From: an uncultured bacterium | Lineage (GTDB): Bacteria > Spirochaetota > Leptospiria > Leptospirales > Leptonemataceae | NCBI GenBank assembly: GCA_937928085.1 | Contig: CALFVU010000013.1 | Coordinates: 28,849-92,848, forward strand | Direction of reading: 5' to 3' | DNA length: 64,000 bases | Shown here: positions 9,635 through 17,983 of the stretch, piece after piece | Layout: each line of letters starts with the position of its first letter | Numbering within the stretch: the first letter of the stretch is position 1 | Notes under the pieces: model-generated | The model's database searches: none | Seen by the model: only the letters and a program-made list of their open reading frames with translations | What the model was told of the DNA's origin: nothing | Program-made: the position numbers and the translations under genes

Positions 9635-9985
9635 ATGAAACTTTTTATTTATGATTTACGTGTTATAATGCATATTGGTGTTCGAGAAGACGAAAGAGCA
9701 AATCCACAAGAGATTATCATCAATGTTGAATGCGAACTAGATTTTAGTAAAGCAATAGAAACCGATAACATAAGTGATACGATCAATTACAAAGATTTAT
9801 TGAGAGTCATTCAAAATTATTGTTCAAATCATTCTCCCAAATTATTAGAAAAATTGGGTGGAGACTTAATTAAAGAAATTAATAATCATTATAAAAATAT
9901 AAAAAAGATCAAAATTCAGATTATAAAACCTGCTGCCATTCCTAATTCGAAAGGAGCAGGTATTGAAGTTATTAAAGAATTTTAA
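9635..9985 (+). CDS. folB: Dihydroneopterin aldolase
   Basis: 116 residues, the normal length. It converts dihydroneopterin to 6-hydroxymethyl-dihydropterin in folate synthesis. The N-terminal MHIGVREDERANPQ carries the conserved Gly-Val and acidic pair, INYKDLLRVI is the family middle motif, and KPAAIPNSKGAGIEV near the C-terminus carries the catalytic Lys. It starts right after the stop of the SDR gene. Its stop lies one base from that of the convergent oxidase operon. Confidence 0.9.
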   Translation: MKLFIYDLRVIMHIGVREDERANPQEIIINVECELDFSKAIETDNISDTINYKDLLRVIQNYCSNHSPKLLEKLGGDLIKEINNHYKNIKKIKIQIIKPAAIPNSKGAGIEVIKEF

Positions 9986-9986
9986 A

Positions 9987-10304
9987 TTATTTAGGCACTA
10001 CTCTTAAAAACACATCAATAGAAGTTAAACCCAGTAGTAAAGCAAAAAGAATTATAGGATAAAAAATTCCAAATGACCAAATTAGCTTATTTTCGTATTT
10101 TAGGTGCATAAAATAAAGTAATACTAGAGAAGCTTTGATTGTTGCAATGATTAAAGCAATGATTACATTGATCAAAAGACTTCCAAAATTGATATATGAT
10201 GCTGCAACAGTAATTATAGTTAAAATTAAAAGAGCAACTCCGACATAAATATATGTTTTTGTTGGTGAAATATGCCCTCTACTTTCTTGATTTGGTATAT
10301 GCAT
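9987..10304 (-). CDS. ctaF: Cytochrome c oxidase subunit IV (caa3 type)
   Basis: 105 residues with three membrane helices. The central pattern, a helix followed by KASLVLLYFMHLKYEN, is the hallmark of bacterial cytochrome oxidase subunit IV. It is the last gene of the oxidase cluster read leftward (SCO, II, I, III, IV), 15 bases after subunit III. It has no cofactors and probably stabilises the complex. Confidence 0.85.
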   Translation of the reverse strand: MHIPNQESRGHISPTKTYIYVGVALLILTIITVAASYINFGSLLINVIIALIIATIKASLVLLYFMHLKYENKLIWSFGIFYPIILFALLLGLTSIDVFLRVVPK

Positions 10305-10319
10305 ACTAGTTACTCCTAA

Positions 10320-11021
10320 TTATTGTATTAAATAAAACAAAGGAAATAAATAAATCCAAATTAGATCTACTAAATGCCAATATAAACCTGCATTTTCTAC
10401 AGGCGTGTAGTACCAATGGGTATATTTTCCTTTCAATAAGCCTACTAAAACCCAACTTAGAACAAAAACTCCAATTAATACATGGAGACCATGGATGCCA
10501 GTCATCACAAAATAAAAAGAAAAAAATAGATTGATTCCATTTTTGTTTATTGGTTTTCCTTCCCAAGTATCGGGTATTTGTGAATATTGATGAGTTTTGT
10601 GATCAATAACGATCTGAGATGCATTTCCTGGAAAAATCGAATGTTCAAATTTTGAAGAATATTCAAAGTATTTGACAACTAAAAATCCAAGAGCGAACAA
10701 AATGGTAAGGACTAAAAAAACAATACTTCTTTTTCGCTTTCCTCTTTGGATAGAATCAATCGACAAAGCTACAGTCATCGAACTAGTGATTAAAATCACA
10801 GTATTGATAGATCCCATAATTCTATCTAAAGTCATATGGGCTAATTTGAATTCATTTGCATATTTTGCATGCATTATTGCAAAACCAGCGAAAAGAACTC
10901 CAAATAATAATAATTCAGTTGCTAAAAAAAGCCACATTCCAAATTTAGAACCTTCATAACCTGCTAATTCTTCATTGATTGGATGCTTTATCGTTTCGAA
11001 TTCTTTTAAAGTCAATGACAT
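10320..11021 (-). CDS. ctaE: Cytochrome c oxidase subunit III
   Basis: 233 residues with five or more membrane helices. GMWLFLATELLLFGVLFAGF at the N-terminus is the family signature, and the C-terminal part has TGIHGLHVLIGV followed by YWHLVDLIWIYLFPLFYL. It is one of three core subunits of the terminal oxidase. It lies between subunits I and IV with gaps of 9 and 15 bases, so the cluster is one operon. Confidence 0.95.
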   Translation of the reverse strand: MSLTLKEFETIKHPINEELAGYEGSKFGMWLFLATELLLFGVLFAGFAIMHAKYANEFKLAHMTLDRIMGSINTVILITSSMTVALSIDSIQRGKRKRSIVFLVLTILFALGFLVVKYFEYSSKFEHSIFPGNASQIVIDHKTHQYSQIPDTWEGKPINKNGINLFFSFYFVMTGIHGLHVLIGVFVLSWVLVGLLKGKYTHWYYTPVENAGLYWHLVDLIWIYLFPLFYLIQ

Positions 11022-11030
11022 AACTCCTCC

Positions 11031-12662
11031 CTATATTGCTTTTTTTTCGGGCTTCTGTTCTTTTCCTTCTGTTCCATAATCATAAATGCTATCCGGAAAT
11101 TGAGGTGTTTTATAAAAATTTTCTGTTGGAGGAGGAGATGTGGTTTGCCATTCTAAAGATAAAGCATTGTAAGGATTATCTTCCGCTTTTTTTCCAATGA
11201 AAGCACTAATGAGTAAGTTACCTAAAGTAATTAAATATCCTAATCCATTCATCCAAGAACCGATCGTAGAAACGAAATGCCATGTCTGAAAGTGTGGTAA
11301 ATAATCATAATATCTTCTTGGCATTCCTTCTAAACCTAGTAAGAACTGAGGTAAAAATGTTATATTAAAACCTACAAATAATAAGATCCATCCCCAAAAA
11401 GCTATTTTTTTATTATACCACCTTCCTGTCATTTTTGGAAACCAATAATGTAAACCTGCTATTAAAGCAAAGACTGTTCCTCCTTGCATTGTATAATGGA
11501 AATGAGCTACAACAAAATATGTATCATGCAAATAAACGTCTGTAGAAAGGACTGCTAAGTGTAGTCCAGTTAATCCAGCAATAGTGAACATAAATAAAAA
11601 TCCTAATGTATAATACATTGGTGTTGCAGTGATTTCTAAAGAACCTTTCCATAAAGTAGCTAACCAATTAAAAATTTTTATTGCTGTAGGAACTGCAACG
11701 AAAAATGTTAAAAACGAAAAAATATATCTTGCCCAGTCAGACATGCCAGAAACAAAAAGATGATGTCCCCAAACTAAAAAACTTACTAATGCTATAGCTA
11801 AAGAAGAATATGCAATCGCTTTGTATCCGAAAATAGGCCTACGGGAAAAAACAGGTAAAATTTCGGAAACAACTCCAAAAGCAGGTAAAATCATAATATA
11901 TACTACAGGATGAGAGTAAAACCAGAAGAACTGTTCAAAAAGAATAGGATCGCCACCTTTTGCAGGATTAAAAATTCCGATATCGAGGACACGTTCAAAA
12001 ATTAGAAGAACTAAATTCATGCCTACAACAGGTGTAGCTAATAACTGAATGATAGCGGTTGCGTATAATGCCCATACGAATAAAGGAAGATTCTTCCATC
12101 CAAGATTGGGAGCCCTCATTCTATGGATTGTAACAATAAAATTAAATCCAGTCATTATTGAAGCAAATCCCATTACAAAAGCTCCAAAAGTAAGCCATAC
12201 TACTAATGAATTTGTTTTCATACTATAAGGTGCATAAAATGTCCAACCTGTATCCGCAGGAGAAAGTAAAGAAACTAAAGAAATAATGGATCCAATCAAA
12301 TAAACATAATAACTAGCTAAATTGATTCGGGGAAAAGCAACATCTTTAGCACCAATCATTAAGGGTAAAAGAAAGTTGCCGAGGGTTGCTGGGATTCCGG
12401 GTACTATAAAAAGAAAAGTCATGATAGCTCCGTGTAAGGTAAATAAAACATTATAAGTGTCGGGATCAAAAAAAGTTTTACCGGGAGCTATCAGTTCTAA
12501 TCGAACTAATAAGGCAGAAATTCCACCTATAAAAAAATACAGCATAATTGTAAAAAGGTACATAATACCAATTTTTTTATGATCGGTTGTTGTTAACCAA
12601 CCCCAAATCGTTTTGTTCTCTTCTAAATAAGATTGTTGATGAGTGGATGAATGAACGCTCAT
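11031..12662 (-). CDS. ctaD: Cytochrome c oxidase subunit I, type A2
   Basis: 543 residues, the normal length, about 12 membrane helices. It carries heme a and the heme a3-CuB centre where oxygen is reduced. Visible ligands include His77 (TLHGAIMTF), His251/Tyr255 (the cross-linked pair in HPVVY), the HH of [13 protein letters not shown], and the histidines of [11 protein letters not shown]. The Glu of the classic GHPEVY motif is replaced: YSHPVVY is the arrangement described for type A2 oxidases such as caa3 enzymes of Thermus and Rhodothermus, where a Tyr-Ser pair serves the D proton channel. Gaps of about 9 bases on both sides place it in the operon. Confidence 0.96.
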   Translation of the reverse strand: MSVHSSTHQQSYLEENKTIWGWLTTTDHKKIGIMYLFTIMLYFFIGGISALLVRLELIAPGKTFFDPDTYNVLFTLHGAIMTFLFIVPGIPATLGNFLLPLMIGAKDVAFPRINLASYYVYLIGSIISLVSLLSPADTGWTFYAPYSMKTNSLVVWLTFGAFVMGFASIMTGFNFIVTIHRMRAPNLGWKNLPLFVWALYATAIIQLLATPVVGMNLVLLIFERVLDIGIFNPAKGGDPILFEQFFWFYSHPVVYIMILPAFGVVSEILPVFSRRPIFGYKAIAYSSLAIALVSFLVWGHHLFVSGMSDWARYIFSFLTFFVAVPTAIKIFNWLATLWKGSLEITATPMYYTLGFLFMFTIAGLTGLHLAVLSTDVYLHDTYFVVAHFHYTMQGGTVFALIAGLHYWFPKMTGRWYNKKIAFWGWILLFVGFNITFLPQFLLGLEGMPRRYYDYLPHFQTWHFVSTIGSWMNGLGYLITLGNLLISAFIGKKAEDNPYNALSLEWQTTSPPPTENFYKTPQFPDSIYDYGTEGKEQKPEKKAI

Positions 12663-12671
12663 AGTTTCTCC

Positions 12672-13751
12672 TTATTTTAATGATTTTATAAGTTCTATAA
12701 TAGATTGAATTTGTTCTTCGCTTAAATCTTGTGGTGGCATTATATTAGGATATCCTTCCACTACTTGTTTATTTGGTTCCAAGATAGAATTTGTAATATA
12801 ATTTTCGTCAACTACAACAATTGAACCATCTATTAACTTTCTCTTTGAATTCCAAGATCCTTTAAAGGAAGGTCCCACCAATTTTGAACCATCTATGGAA
12901 TGACAAGATTTACAACCTTTCGATTCGTATAATTCTTTGCCATATTCTGCACTAATGATAATTGTTCCTTGTTGTTCTTTAAGTTCTTCCATCTTTTTTC
13001 TAAACTGTTCTGATTTTAGCACTACAACAGAACCTAACATATAACTATGATCCTTTCCGCAGTATTCTGCACAAAAAATCCTATATGTAGCACAAGTGCC
13101 TTTTGGAAAATTTTCTTTTTTGCATTGATCTTCAACTTGTGGTATTTTTTCTTTTTGATCATTAGTAAGCCGATAAAAAAATTCTCTTTCTTGTTCTGAC
13201 ATATTTTTTTGTCTCTCAGAAATAATAGGTATAAAAGTCACGTAGGTATAAATATTACCTAAAACGTCTTCTTTTACTCTAAATTCCGGCACATAAAAAC
13301 TGTGGATAACATCTTTGGATTTCATAATCAATTTTACTCGTTTACCTTCTTCTAAATACAAAATATTATCCGTTTGTAATTTTTTAGGAGATTGAATCCA
13401 ATCACTATCAGTTGTATAAATAAAGTTCCAAGCCCATTGACGAGCAGTAACAAGAATTTCTTTAAAATTTTGACCTGAAGCTCTTAATTCTCTAAAATCT
13501 TTTAAACCTAACAGGAATAAAATAGCTAATATAATCGAAGGAATCACTGTCCAGATTACTTCTATGGTGTGGTTTGTATCAATTGAAGAAGTAACTTCTC
13601 CTTCTCTTCTCCTTCGATACTTAATGATAAAATAAACTAATGCAGCATTCGTTAATAAAAAAGCAATACCTGTGATTAAATTAACAAAATTCATTACAAA
13701 ATTAGTTTGAGGTGCAAAAGTAGACCCAGTGTCTATAAACCATTCAAGCAT
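12672..13751 (-). CDS. ctaC: Cytochrome c oxidase subunit II with fused cytochrome c domain (caa3)
   Basis: 359 residues. Two N-terminal membrane helices (about 18-45 and 65-85) precede a periplasmic CuA domain: His150 (DVIHSFYVPEF), then Cys227, Cys231, His235 and Met238 in CAEYCGKDHSYM. A roughly 45-residue insertion (about 177-221) with Cys210 and Cys220 separates the two parts of the CuA site. A C-terminal cytochrome c domain has the heme motif CKSCH at 280-284 and an axial Met near IMPPQDLS. The fusion makes this a caa3 oxidase that carries its own cytochrome c. Confidence 0.95.
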   Translation of the reverse strand: MLEWFIDTGSTFAPQTNFVMNFVNLITGIAFLLTNAALVYFIIKYRRRREGEVTSSIDTNHTIEVIWTVIPSIILAILFLLGLKDFRELRASGQNFKEILVTARQWAWNFIYTTDSDWIQSPKKLQTDNILYLEEGKRVKLIMKSKDVIHSFYVPEFRVKEDVLGNIYTYVTFIPIISERQKNMSEQEREFFYRLTNDQKEKIPQVEDQCKKENFPKGTCATYRIFCAEYCGKDHSYMLGSVVVLKSEQFRKKMEELKEQQGTIIISAEYGKELYESKGCKSCHSIDGSKLVGPSFKGSWNSKRKLIDGSIVVVDENYITNSILEPNKQVVEGYPNIMPPQDLSEEQIQSIIELIKSLK

Positions 13752-13793
13752 AGATACTCTCCTATTAGTCTATATAGCTGTAAAAAAATTGAG

Positions 13794-13806
13794 ATTGATA
13801 ATCAAT
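13794..13806. repeat. 13-bp palindrome between SCO and subunit II genes
   Basis: ATTGAT-A-ATCAAT, a perfect palindrome around one base, in the 59-base gap upstream of ctaC. It might be a repressor half-site arrangement or chance in AT-rich DNA. It does not match the TTGAT-N4-ATCAA spacing of an FNR box. Confidence 0.3.
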
Positions 13807-13810
13807 TCAA

Positions 13811-14614
13811 TCATATTTTATGAATTTTAAACTTTTTATCAAAAAAAATTAAAATTGTGATCATTCCGAGTATAAAAACTAAAATTAAAATTCCCCCTAA
13901 TCGAATAAATCCCCAAGCAAAAGGGGCATATTTTCCTTGTATAGAGTCATATCGAAAACAACTCATAATGATAGTATCGATAGGTGTTCCTACTTTACCT
14001 TCGCTTGCTTCTATAATAGCAAAACGAAAATCACGAGGAAGAAATTCAATTCCGTATAAATATTTTGAAATTATACCTTCTTTTGTAAGAAAAATAATAC
14101 TTGCAGGATGACTAAAATCTTTTCCGTCTTGTTTATAATGATAACCCAAAGATTCCAATAAGATTTTTGCATTATTTTGATTTTCTGGAAAAGGATCGAT
14201 TACTAGAAAAATCCAATCTTCTTGATTAAATATATGATTTTTAAATGAATTTCGATAAGCTTCTCCTTTTTTGTGAGCTTTTTTGTAATCATCTTCAGGA
14301 CTAAAGCTCAATGAAATGATTTTATAATCTTTTCCAGGTATAATGTCTTTTGTATTCTCAATTACCTTTCGAAGTCCATTGTAAACCAAGGTACACAATC
14401 TAGGGCATTCGTAATAAGAGGGTGCAATGATTACAACTTTATCCTGGACAAGTTCTCTAATAGTTACTTTGTTTCCTTGTTCGTTAAGAAACACTAAATC
14501 AAGTTGAGCTTTCTGTCCTAGTTTTTGTTCTACAAAAACTCCTTCTGGATTTCTCGATGTTTCTGCAAGTAAGGGCAATATGTTTATAAAAAAAAGTAAA
14601 ATAATAAGCCTCAT
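13811..14614 (-). CDS. SCO1/SenC family copper chaperone
   Basis: 267 residues. A signal peptide (about 1-18) is followed by a thioredoxin-like domain with CPRLC (Cys70, Cys74) and a later His in DFSHPASIIFL, the three copper ligands of SCO proteins. A C-terminal membrane helix (about 240-262) anchors it, so it is tethered from the C-terminus. SCO proteins deliver copper to the CuA site of oxidase subunit II, whose gene follows 59 bases downstream. It is the first gene of the oxidase operon. Confidence 0.88.
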   Translation of the reverse strand: MRLIILLFFINILPLLAETSRNPEGVFVEQKLGQKAQLDLVFLNEQGNKVTIRELVQDKVVIIAPSYYECPRLCTLVYNGLRKVIENTKDIIPGKDYKIISLSFSPEDDYKKAHKKGEAYRNSFKNHIFNQEDWIFLVIDPFPENQNNAKILLESLGYHYKQDGKDFSHPASIIFLTKEGIISKYLYGIEFLPRDFRFAIIEASEGKVGTPIDTIIMSCFRYDSIQGKYAPFAWGFIRLGGILILVFILGMITILIFFDKKFKIHKI

Positions 14615-14772
14615 ATTGATAATTATCTTAAGTTTATATAAATGTCTATTTTTTTATTGGAGATTTTGTTTTTCTTTTTTTAATAACTTTTTTAGGAAAT
14701 TTTAAAATTGAATTGAAATTATGAGAAATAAAAAAATTATGGACTTTCTTTGTTAATAAATACGAGGGATTT

Positions 14773-15084
14773 ATGTTTGCAATCATAGAATTAAAAGGTA
14801 AACAACATACTATTAGAGAAAATTTAATTTTTTTAAGTGAATTAACTGAAAAAGACCCTGGTTCTGAGCTCGTGATTGATACGGTTCTTATGGCAAGTGA
14901 TGGAAATACTACAAAAATAGGAACTCCCTACATTCCGAATGCAAAAGTAAAAGTATTAGTGCTGGAGAATGTTAAAGGACCTAAAATTCGAGGGTTTAAG
15001 TATAAAAGAAAAACGGGTTACTCTAAGAGATGGGGACATAGACAAGCTTTGCAAAAGTTAAAAGTTTTGGATATTATGTTTTGA
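14773..15084 (+). CDS. rplU: 50S ribosomal protein L21
   Basis: 103 residues, standard length. Family features are FAIIELKGKQHTIRE at the start and KRKTGYSKRWGHRQ near the end, which contacts 23S rRNA. A GAGGG site lies 5 bases before the ATG. It heads the conserved rplU-prp-rpmA-obgE cluster; its stop codon overlaps the TTG start of prp. Confidence 0.96.
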   Translation: MFAIIELKGKQHTIRENLIFLSELTEKDPGSELVIDTVLMASDGNTTKIGTPYIPNAKVKVLVLENVKGPKIRGFKYKRKTGYSKRWGHRQALQKLKVLDIMF

Positions 15085-15407
15085 TTTCGATCAAGATAAA
15101 AGTTAACAAAGAAAATTACATTGAAATAATCGAAATCAAAGGTCATGCACCCAAGAAGGGAGAAATTAGCATTGAATGTTCTATAGTTTCTACTCTTACA
15201 GAGTTATTGAATTTAACTTTTAATGAAATTTATAAAATTTATAAAATCAATATAAAGTCTAATTCTGGATACTTTTTAATGAAAATACATGAAAATGAAA
15301 AAGAAAAAAGAGATTTTATAGAAAAATTTTTAGCACCGTTTATTAAAATGTTTTACGAAATAAGTAATAAATTTAATTATATTCAATTTGAAATTAAATA
15401 TCCATAG
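15081..15407 (+). CDS. prp: Ribosomal-processing cysteine protease Prp-like
   Basis: 108 residues starting at TTG in an overlap with the rplU stop. The motif GHA with His22 and, after 11 residues, Cys33 (IECSIVS) matches the His/Cys dyad of Prp (YsxB), which in Firmicutes removes an N-terminal extension of L27. It sits between rplU and rpmA, the usual place. The L27 encoded next has no such extension, so the substrate here is unclear; see findings. Confidence 0.8.
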   Translation: MISIKIKVNKENYIEIIEIKGHAPKKGEISIECSIVSTLTELLNLTFNEIYKIYKINIKSNSGYFLMKIHENEKEKRDFIEKFLAPFIKMFYEISNKFNYIQFEIKYP

Positions 15408-15416
15408 GAGAATTGT

Positions 15417-15671
15417 ATGGCACATAAGAAAGGTGGTGGATCAACAAAAAATGGAAGGGATAGTATTTCCAAAAGGTTAGGTGTAAAAAAATTTGGTGGT
15501 GAATTTGTAAAAGCAGGTAATATTATCATTAGGCAAAGAGGTACAAAAGTACATCCAGGTAAAAATGTAGGGATGGGGAGGGATCATACTTTATATGCTC
15601 TTATTGATGGAAAAGTAAAATTTGAACATATCAATAGACTAAAACAAAGAGTGTCCGTATACCCATTATAA
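15417..15671 (+). CDS. rpmA: 50S ribosomal protein L27
   Basis: 84 residues, standard length. It begins [16 protein letters not shown], the flexible N-terminal arm that reaches the peptidyl transferase centre, with no cleavable extension before it. The rest follows the family ([20 protein letters not shown]). GGAGAA lies upstream of the ATG. Confidence 0.97.
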   Translation: MAHKKGGGSTKNGRDSISKRLGVKKFGGEFVKAGNIIIRQRGTKVHPGKNVGMGRDHTLYALIDGKVKFEHINRLKQRVSVYPL

Positions 15672-15672
15672 T

Positions 15673-16758
15673 GTGAGTTTTGTAGACGAAATTGAAATTA
15701 TTGTAGAAGCTGGCAAAGGTGGTTCTGGTTGTGTAAGCTTTCATCGAGAAAAATTCATACCTAAAGGTGGACCAGACGGTGGAGATGGAGGAAAAGGAGG
15801 AGATGTTTACATATATGCAAATGCTTCTTTAAATCATCTCAGTAAATTTTTGTCGAATCAATATTTTAAAGCCGAAGATGGAAAACCGGGAAAAGCGAAT
15901 AAACAAAAAGGAAAAGATGGCAAAGATTTGATCATTTCAGTTCCAGTTGGAACTATATTAGTCGATAAAGAAAACAATCAAGTAATAGGTGAATTAGATT
16001 ATCCAGAAAAAAAAATATTAGTGGCTAAGGGAGGAAAAGGGGGATTGGGCAATTATCATTTTGCAACTTCTGCTAATCAAACTCCGATGTATGCACAATC
16101 TGGATTACCAGGTGAAAAAAAAAGAATTTTTTTAAATTTAAAGCTTATAGCGGATGTTGGTTTTGTGGGATTACCAAATGCAGGTAAATCATCGCTATTA
16201 AAATCGTTGACCAATTCTTCTCCCAAAATAGCGGACTATCCTTTTACTACACTTAATCCTAATTTAGGAATTTTAATTCAAGAAGAAAACCAAAACCAGC
16301 GTAGATTATTATTAGCAGATATACCCGGCATCATTGAAGGAGCGAGTAAAGGTATGGGGTTAGGTATTTCTTTTCTTAAGCATATAGAAAGAGTTCAGAT
16401 CATTGTATATGTGCTTGATATCAATTCAATGAGTTTAAATGAAGATTATAAAATTTTACAAGCTGAACTTATGCAATATTCAAAAGAACTTTTAAAAAAA
16501 GAAAGTATTATTGTTTTTAATAAAATTGATTTGATCCATTACGATACAGAGATATTAAATTTTTTATATAAAAATTTTATAGAAAATTGTAAAAGTTTTC
16601 AGTCTAATATCGAAACAATTCCTGTGATTTTTCTTTCTGCAAAAACTAAAAAAGGAATTGAAAATTTAGTTAAACAATTATTTCTGATGATACCTATTCC
16701 CAGCTATGCTGAAATATTAATGAAAAAGTATAATGAGCAGGAAAATAATAGAAAATAG
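15673..16758 (+). CDS. obgE: GTPase Obg/CgtA
   Basis: 361 residues. The GTG start at 15673 follows the rpmA stop by one base and gives the standard N-terminus FVDEIEIIVEAGKGGSGCVSF. Residues 1-155 are the glycine-rich Obg fold. The G domain has G1 GLPNAGKSSLL, G3 DIPGIIEGAS, G4 NKID and G5 SAKT. Obg acts in 50S assembly and stress control. There is no long C-terminal extension. The 3' end overlaps proB by 26 bases. Confidence 0.96.
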   Translation: MSFVDEIEIIVEAGKGGSGCVSFHREKFIPKGGPDGGDGGKGGDVYIYANASLNHLSKFLSNQYFKAEDGKPGKANKQKGKDGKDLIISVPVGTILVDKENNQVIGELDYPEKKILVAKGGKGGLGNYHFATSANQTPMYAQSGLPGEKKRIFLNLKLIADVGFVGLPNAGKSSLLKSLTNSSPKIADYPFTTLNPNLGILIQEENQNQRRLLLADIPGIIEGASKGMGLGISFLKHIERVQIIVYVLDINSMSLNEDYKILQAELMQYSKELLKKESIIVFNKIDLIHYDTEILNFLYKNFIENCKSFQSNIETIPVIFLSAKTKKGIENLVKQLFLMIPIPSYAEILMKKYNEQENNRK

Positions 16759-17851
16759 GTTTAAAGAAATCAAAAGAATTGTAATAAAGATAGGATCAAA
16801 TTTAATTGTTGATCCTCAAACAAACCAGATTTGCGAAGAAAATATACAAAATTTAATCAATGGTATTTTGTTTTTAAAAAAAAAACAAAAGGAAGTTATT
16901 TTAGTAAGTAGTGGTGCTGTAGCTTTTGGAAATAAAAAAATCAAAGCAATCAATCAGAATATCAATTCTTTTTTCTCTAATTCTATCATTAGAAAACAAG
17001 CATTAGCTTCGATTGGTCAGATTGAACTAATGAATTACTATAATCAAGTGTTTCAAAAGAATCATTTAAAGATTTCTCAGGTTTTGATTACAGCAAAAGA
17101 TTTTGGAGAACGCGAAACTTATCTCAATATTGGTCATACAATTCAGGAATTAGTAAAACTGGATTTTATTCCTGTTATAAACGAGAATGATACAGTTTCT
17201 ACAGATGAAATTAAGTTTGGTGATAACGATTTTTTAAGTGCAGCAGTTGCAGCTTTGTTAAACTCTCAATTGCTAATCTTACTTACTTCTGTAGAAGGAT
17301 TTATGATAGAGGGAAAGCGAATTTCTAATTTAGAAAGTATAAGTCCAGATTTAATGGAACATGCAAAAGGACCTACAGGATTCGGTAGTGGAGGGATGAA
17401 TTCTAAACTAAGGGTGGGAAAACTTTGTTTACAAGCAGGTGTAGATGTGGCTATTTTGCCTGGCAAATTAAAAAACGTAATCCAAGATTTTTTTGGATGT
17501 GAGGATGTAGGAACTTTTATATTTTCAAAAGAAAAAAAATTTTTAAAAGCAAGAAAAAAATGGATTTTATTTTCTCGTTCCAGAGGTTCTGTTTTTATTG
17601 ACGAAGGTGCAGAAAAGGCATTGTTAAATAATGGTTCTTCTCTGCTAATCAATGGGATTAAAAAAGTTGAAGGCAAATTCTTATCAGGAGATGTGGTAGA
17701 GATTAAAAATTTACAAAATACAATTTTGGGAAGAGGAATTGTAAACATAAGTGATAAAAATTTGAAAAAATATTTATTGGAAAAAAATAAAATTGACAAA
17801 TCTTCTTATCCAACAGAAATCATTCATAGGGATAATTTAATTTTAGAATGA
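16733..17851 (+). CDS. proB: Glutamate 5-kinase
   Basis: 372 residues. It phosphorylates glutamate with ATP, the first step of proline synthesis. The amino acid kinase domain shows VIKIGSNLIVD, VSSGAVAFG, INENDTVSTDEIKFGDND and GTGGMNSK-like FGSGGMNSKL. The C-terminal part (from about residue 275) is a PUA domain, present in full-length bacterial ProB. It overlaps obgE by 26 bases, an arrangement also common in other bacteria. proA is not in the window. Confidence 0.95.
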   Translation: MSRKIIENRFKEIKRIVIKIGSNLIVDPQTNQICEENIQNLINGILFLKKKQKEVILVSSGAVAFGNKKIKAINQNINSFFSNSIIRKQALASIGQIELMNYYNQVFQKNHLKISQVLITAKDFGERETYLNIGHTIQELVKLDFIPVINENDTVSTDEIKFGDNDFLSAAVAALLNSQLLILLTSVEGFMIEGKRISNLESISPDLMEHAKGPTGFGSGGMNSKLRVGKLCLQAGVDVAILPGKLKNVIQDFFGCEDVGTFIFSKEKKFLKARKKWILFSRSRGSVFIDEGAEKALLNNGSSLLINGIKKVEGKFLSGDVVEIKNLQNTILGRGIVNISDKNLKKYLLEKNKIDKSSYPTEIIHRDNLILE

Positions 17852-17889
17852 TCAATCAATAAGTATAATGATCAATCAATAAGTATAAT
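17847..17889. repeat. Two tandem 20-bp direct repeats at the proB stop
   Basis: Two exact head-to-tail copies of a 20-base unit (17847-17866 and 17867-17886), plus three bases of a third. The proB stop codon lies inside the first copy, so the second copy is a downstream duplication. It is probably a replication-slippage product, possibly variable in copy number. Confidence 0.9.
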
Positions 17890-17892
17890 TTC

Positions 17893-17927
17893 TTTGTATG
17901 TATAAATTTAAATTCTTGCCATACAAA
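17893..17927. repeat. Inverted repeat upstream of tig
   Basis: TTTGTATG at 17893-17900 and CATACAAA at 17920-17927 are exact inverted copies separated by 19 bases, in the leader region before the trigger factor gene. They could form a weak hairpin or bind a regulator. There is no T-run suggesting a terminator. Confidence 0.35.
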
Positions 17928-17983
17928 CAAACAAAAAAAATTAATACAAAAGCTAAAAACTTCTTCATCACAAAGGAAGATAG

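Noticed and set aside
10306..10566. Minus-strand frame overlapping oxidase subunit III
   Set aside because: A different frame of ctaE, whose membrane motifs are unmistakable.
17266..17799. 177-codon minus-strand frame within proB
   Set aside because: proB is certain on the plus strand; the reverse frame has only Ser/Phe/Lys-rich composition expected from antisense reading.
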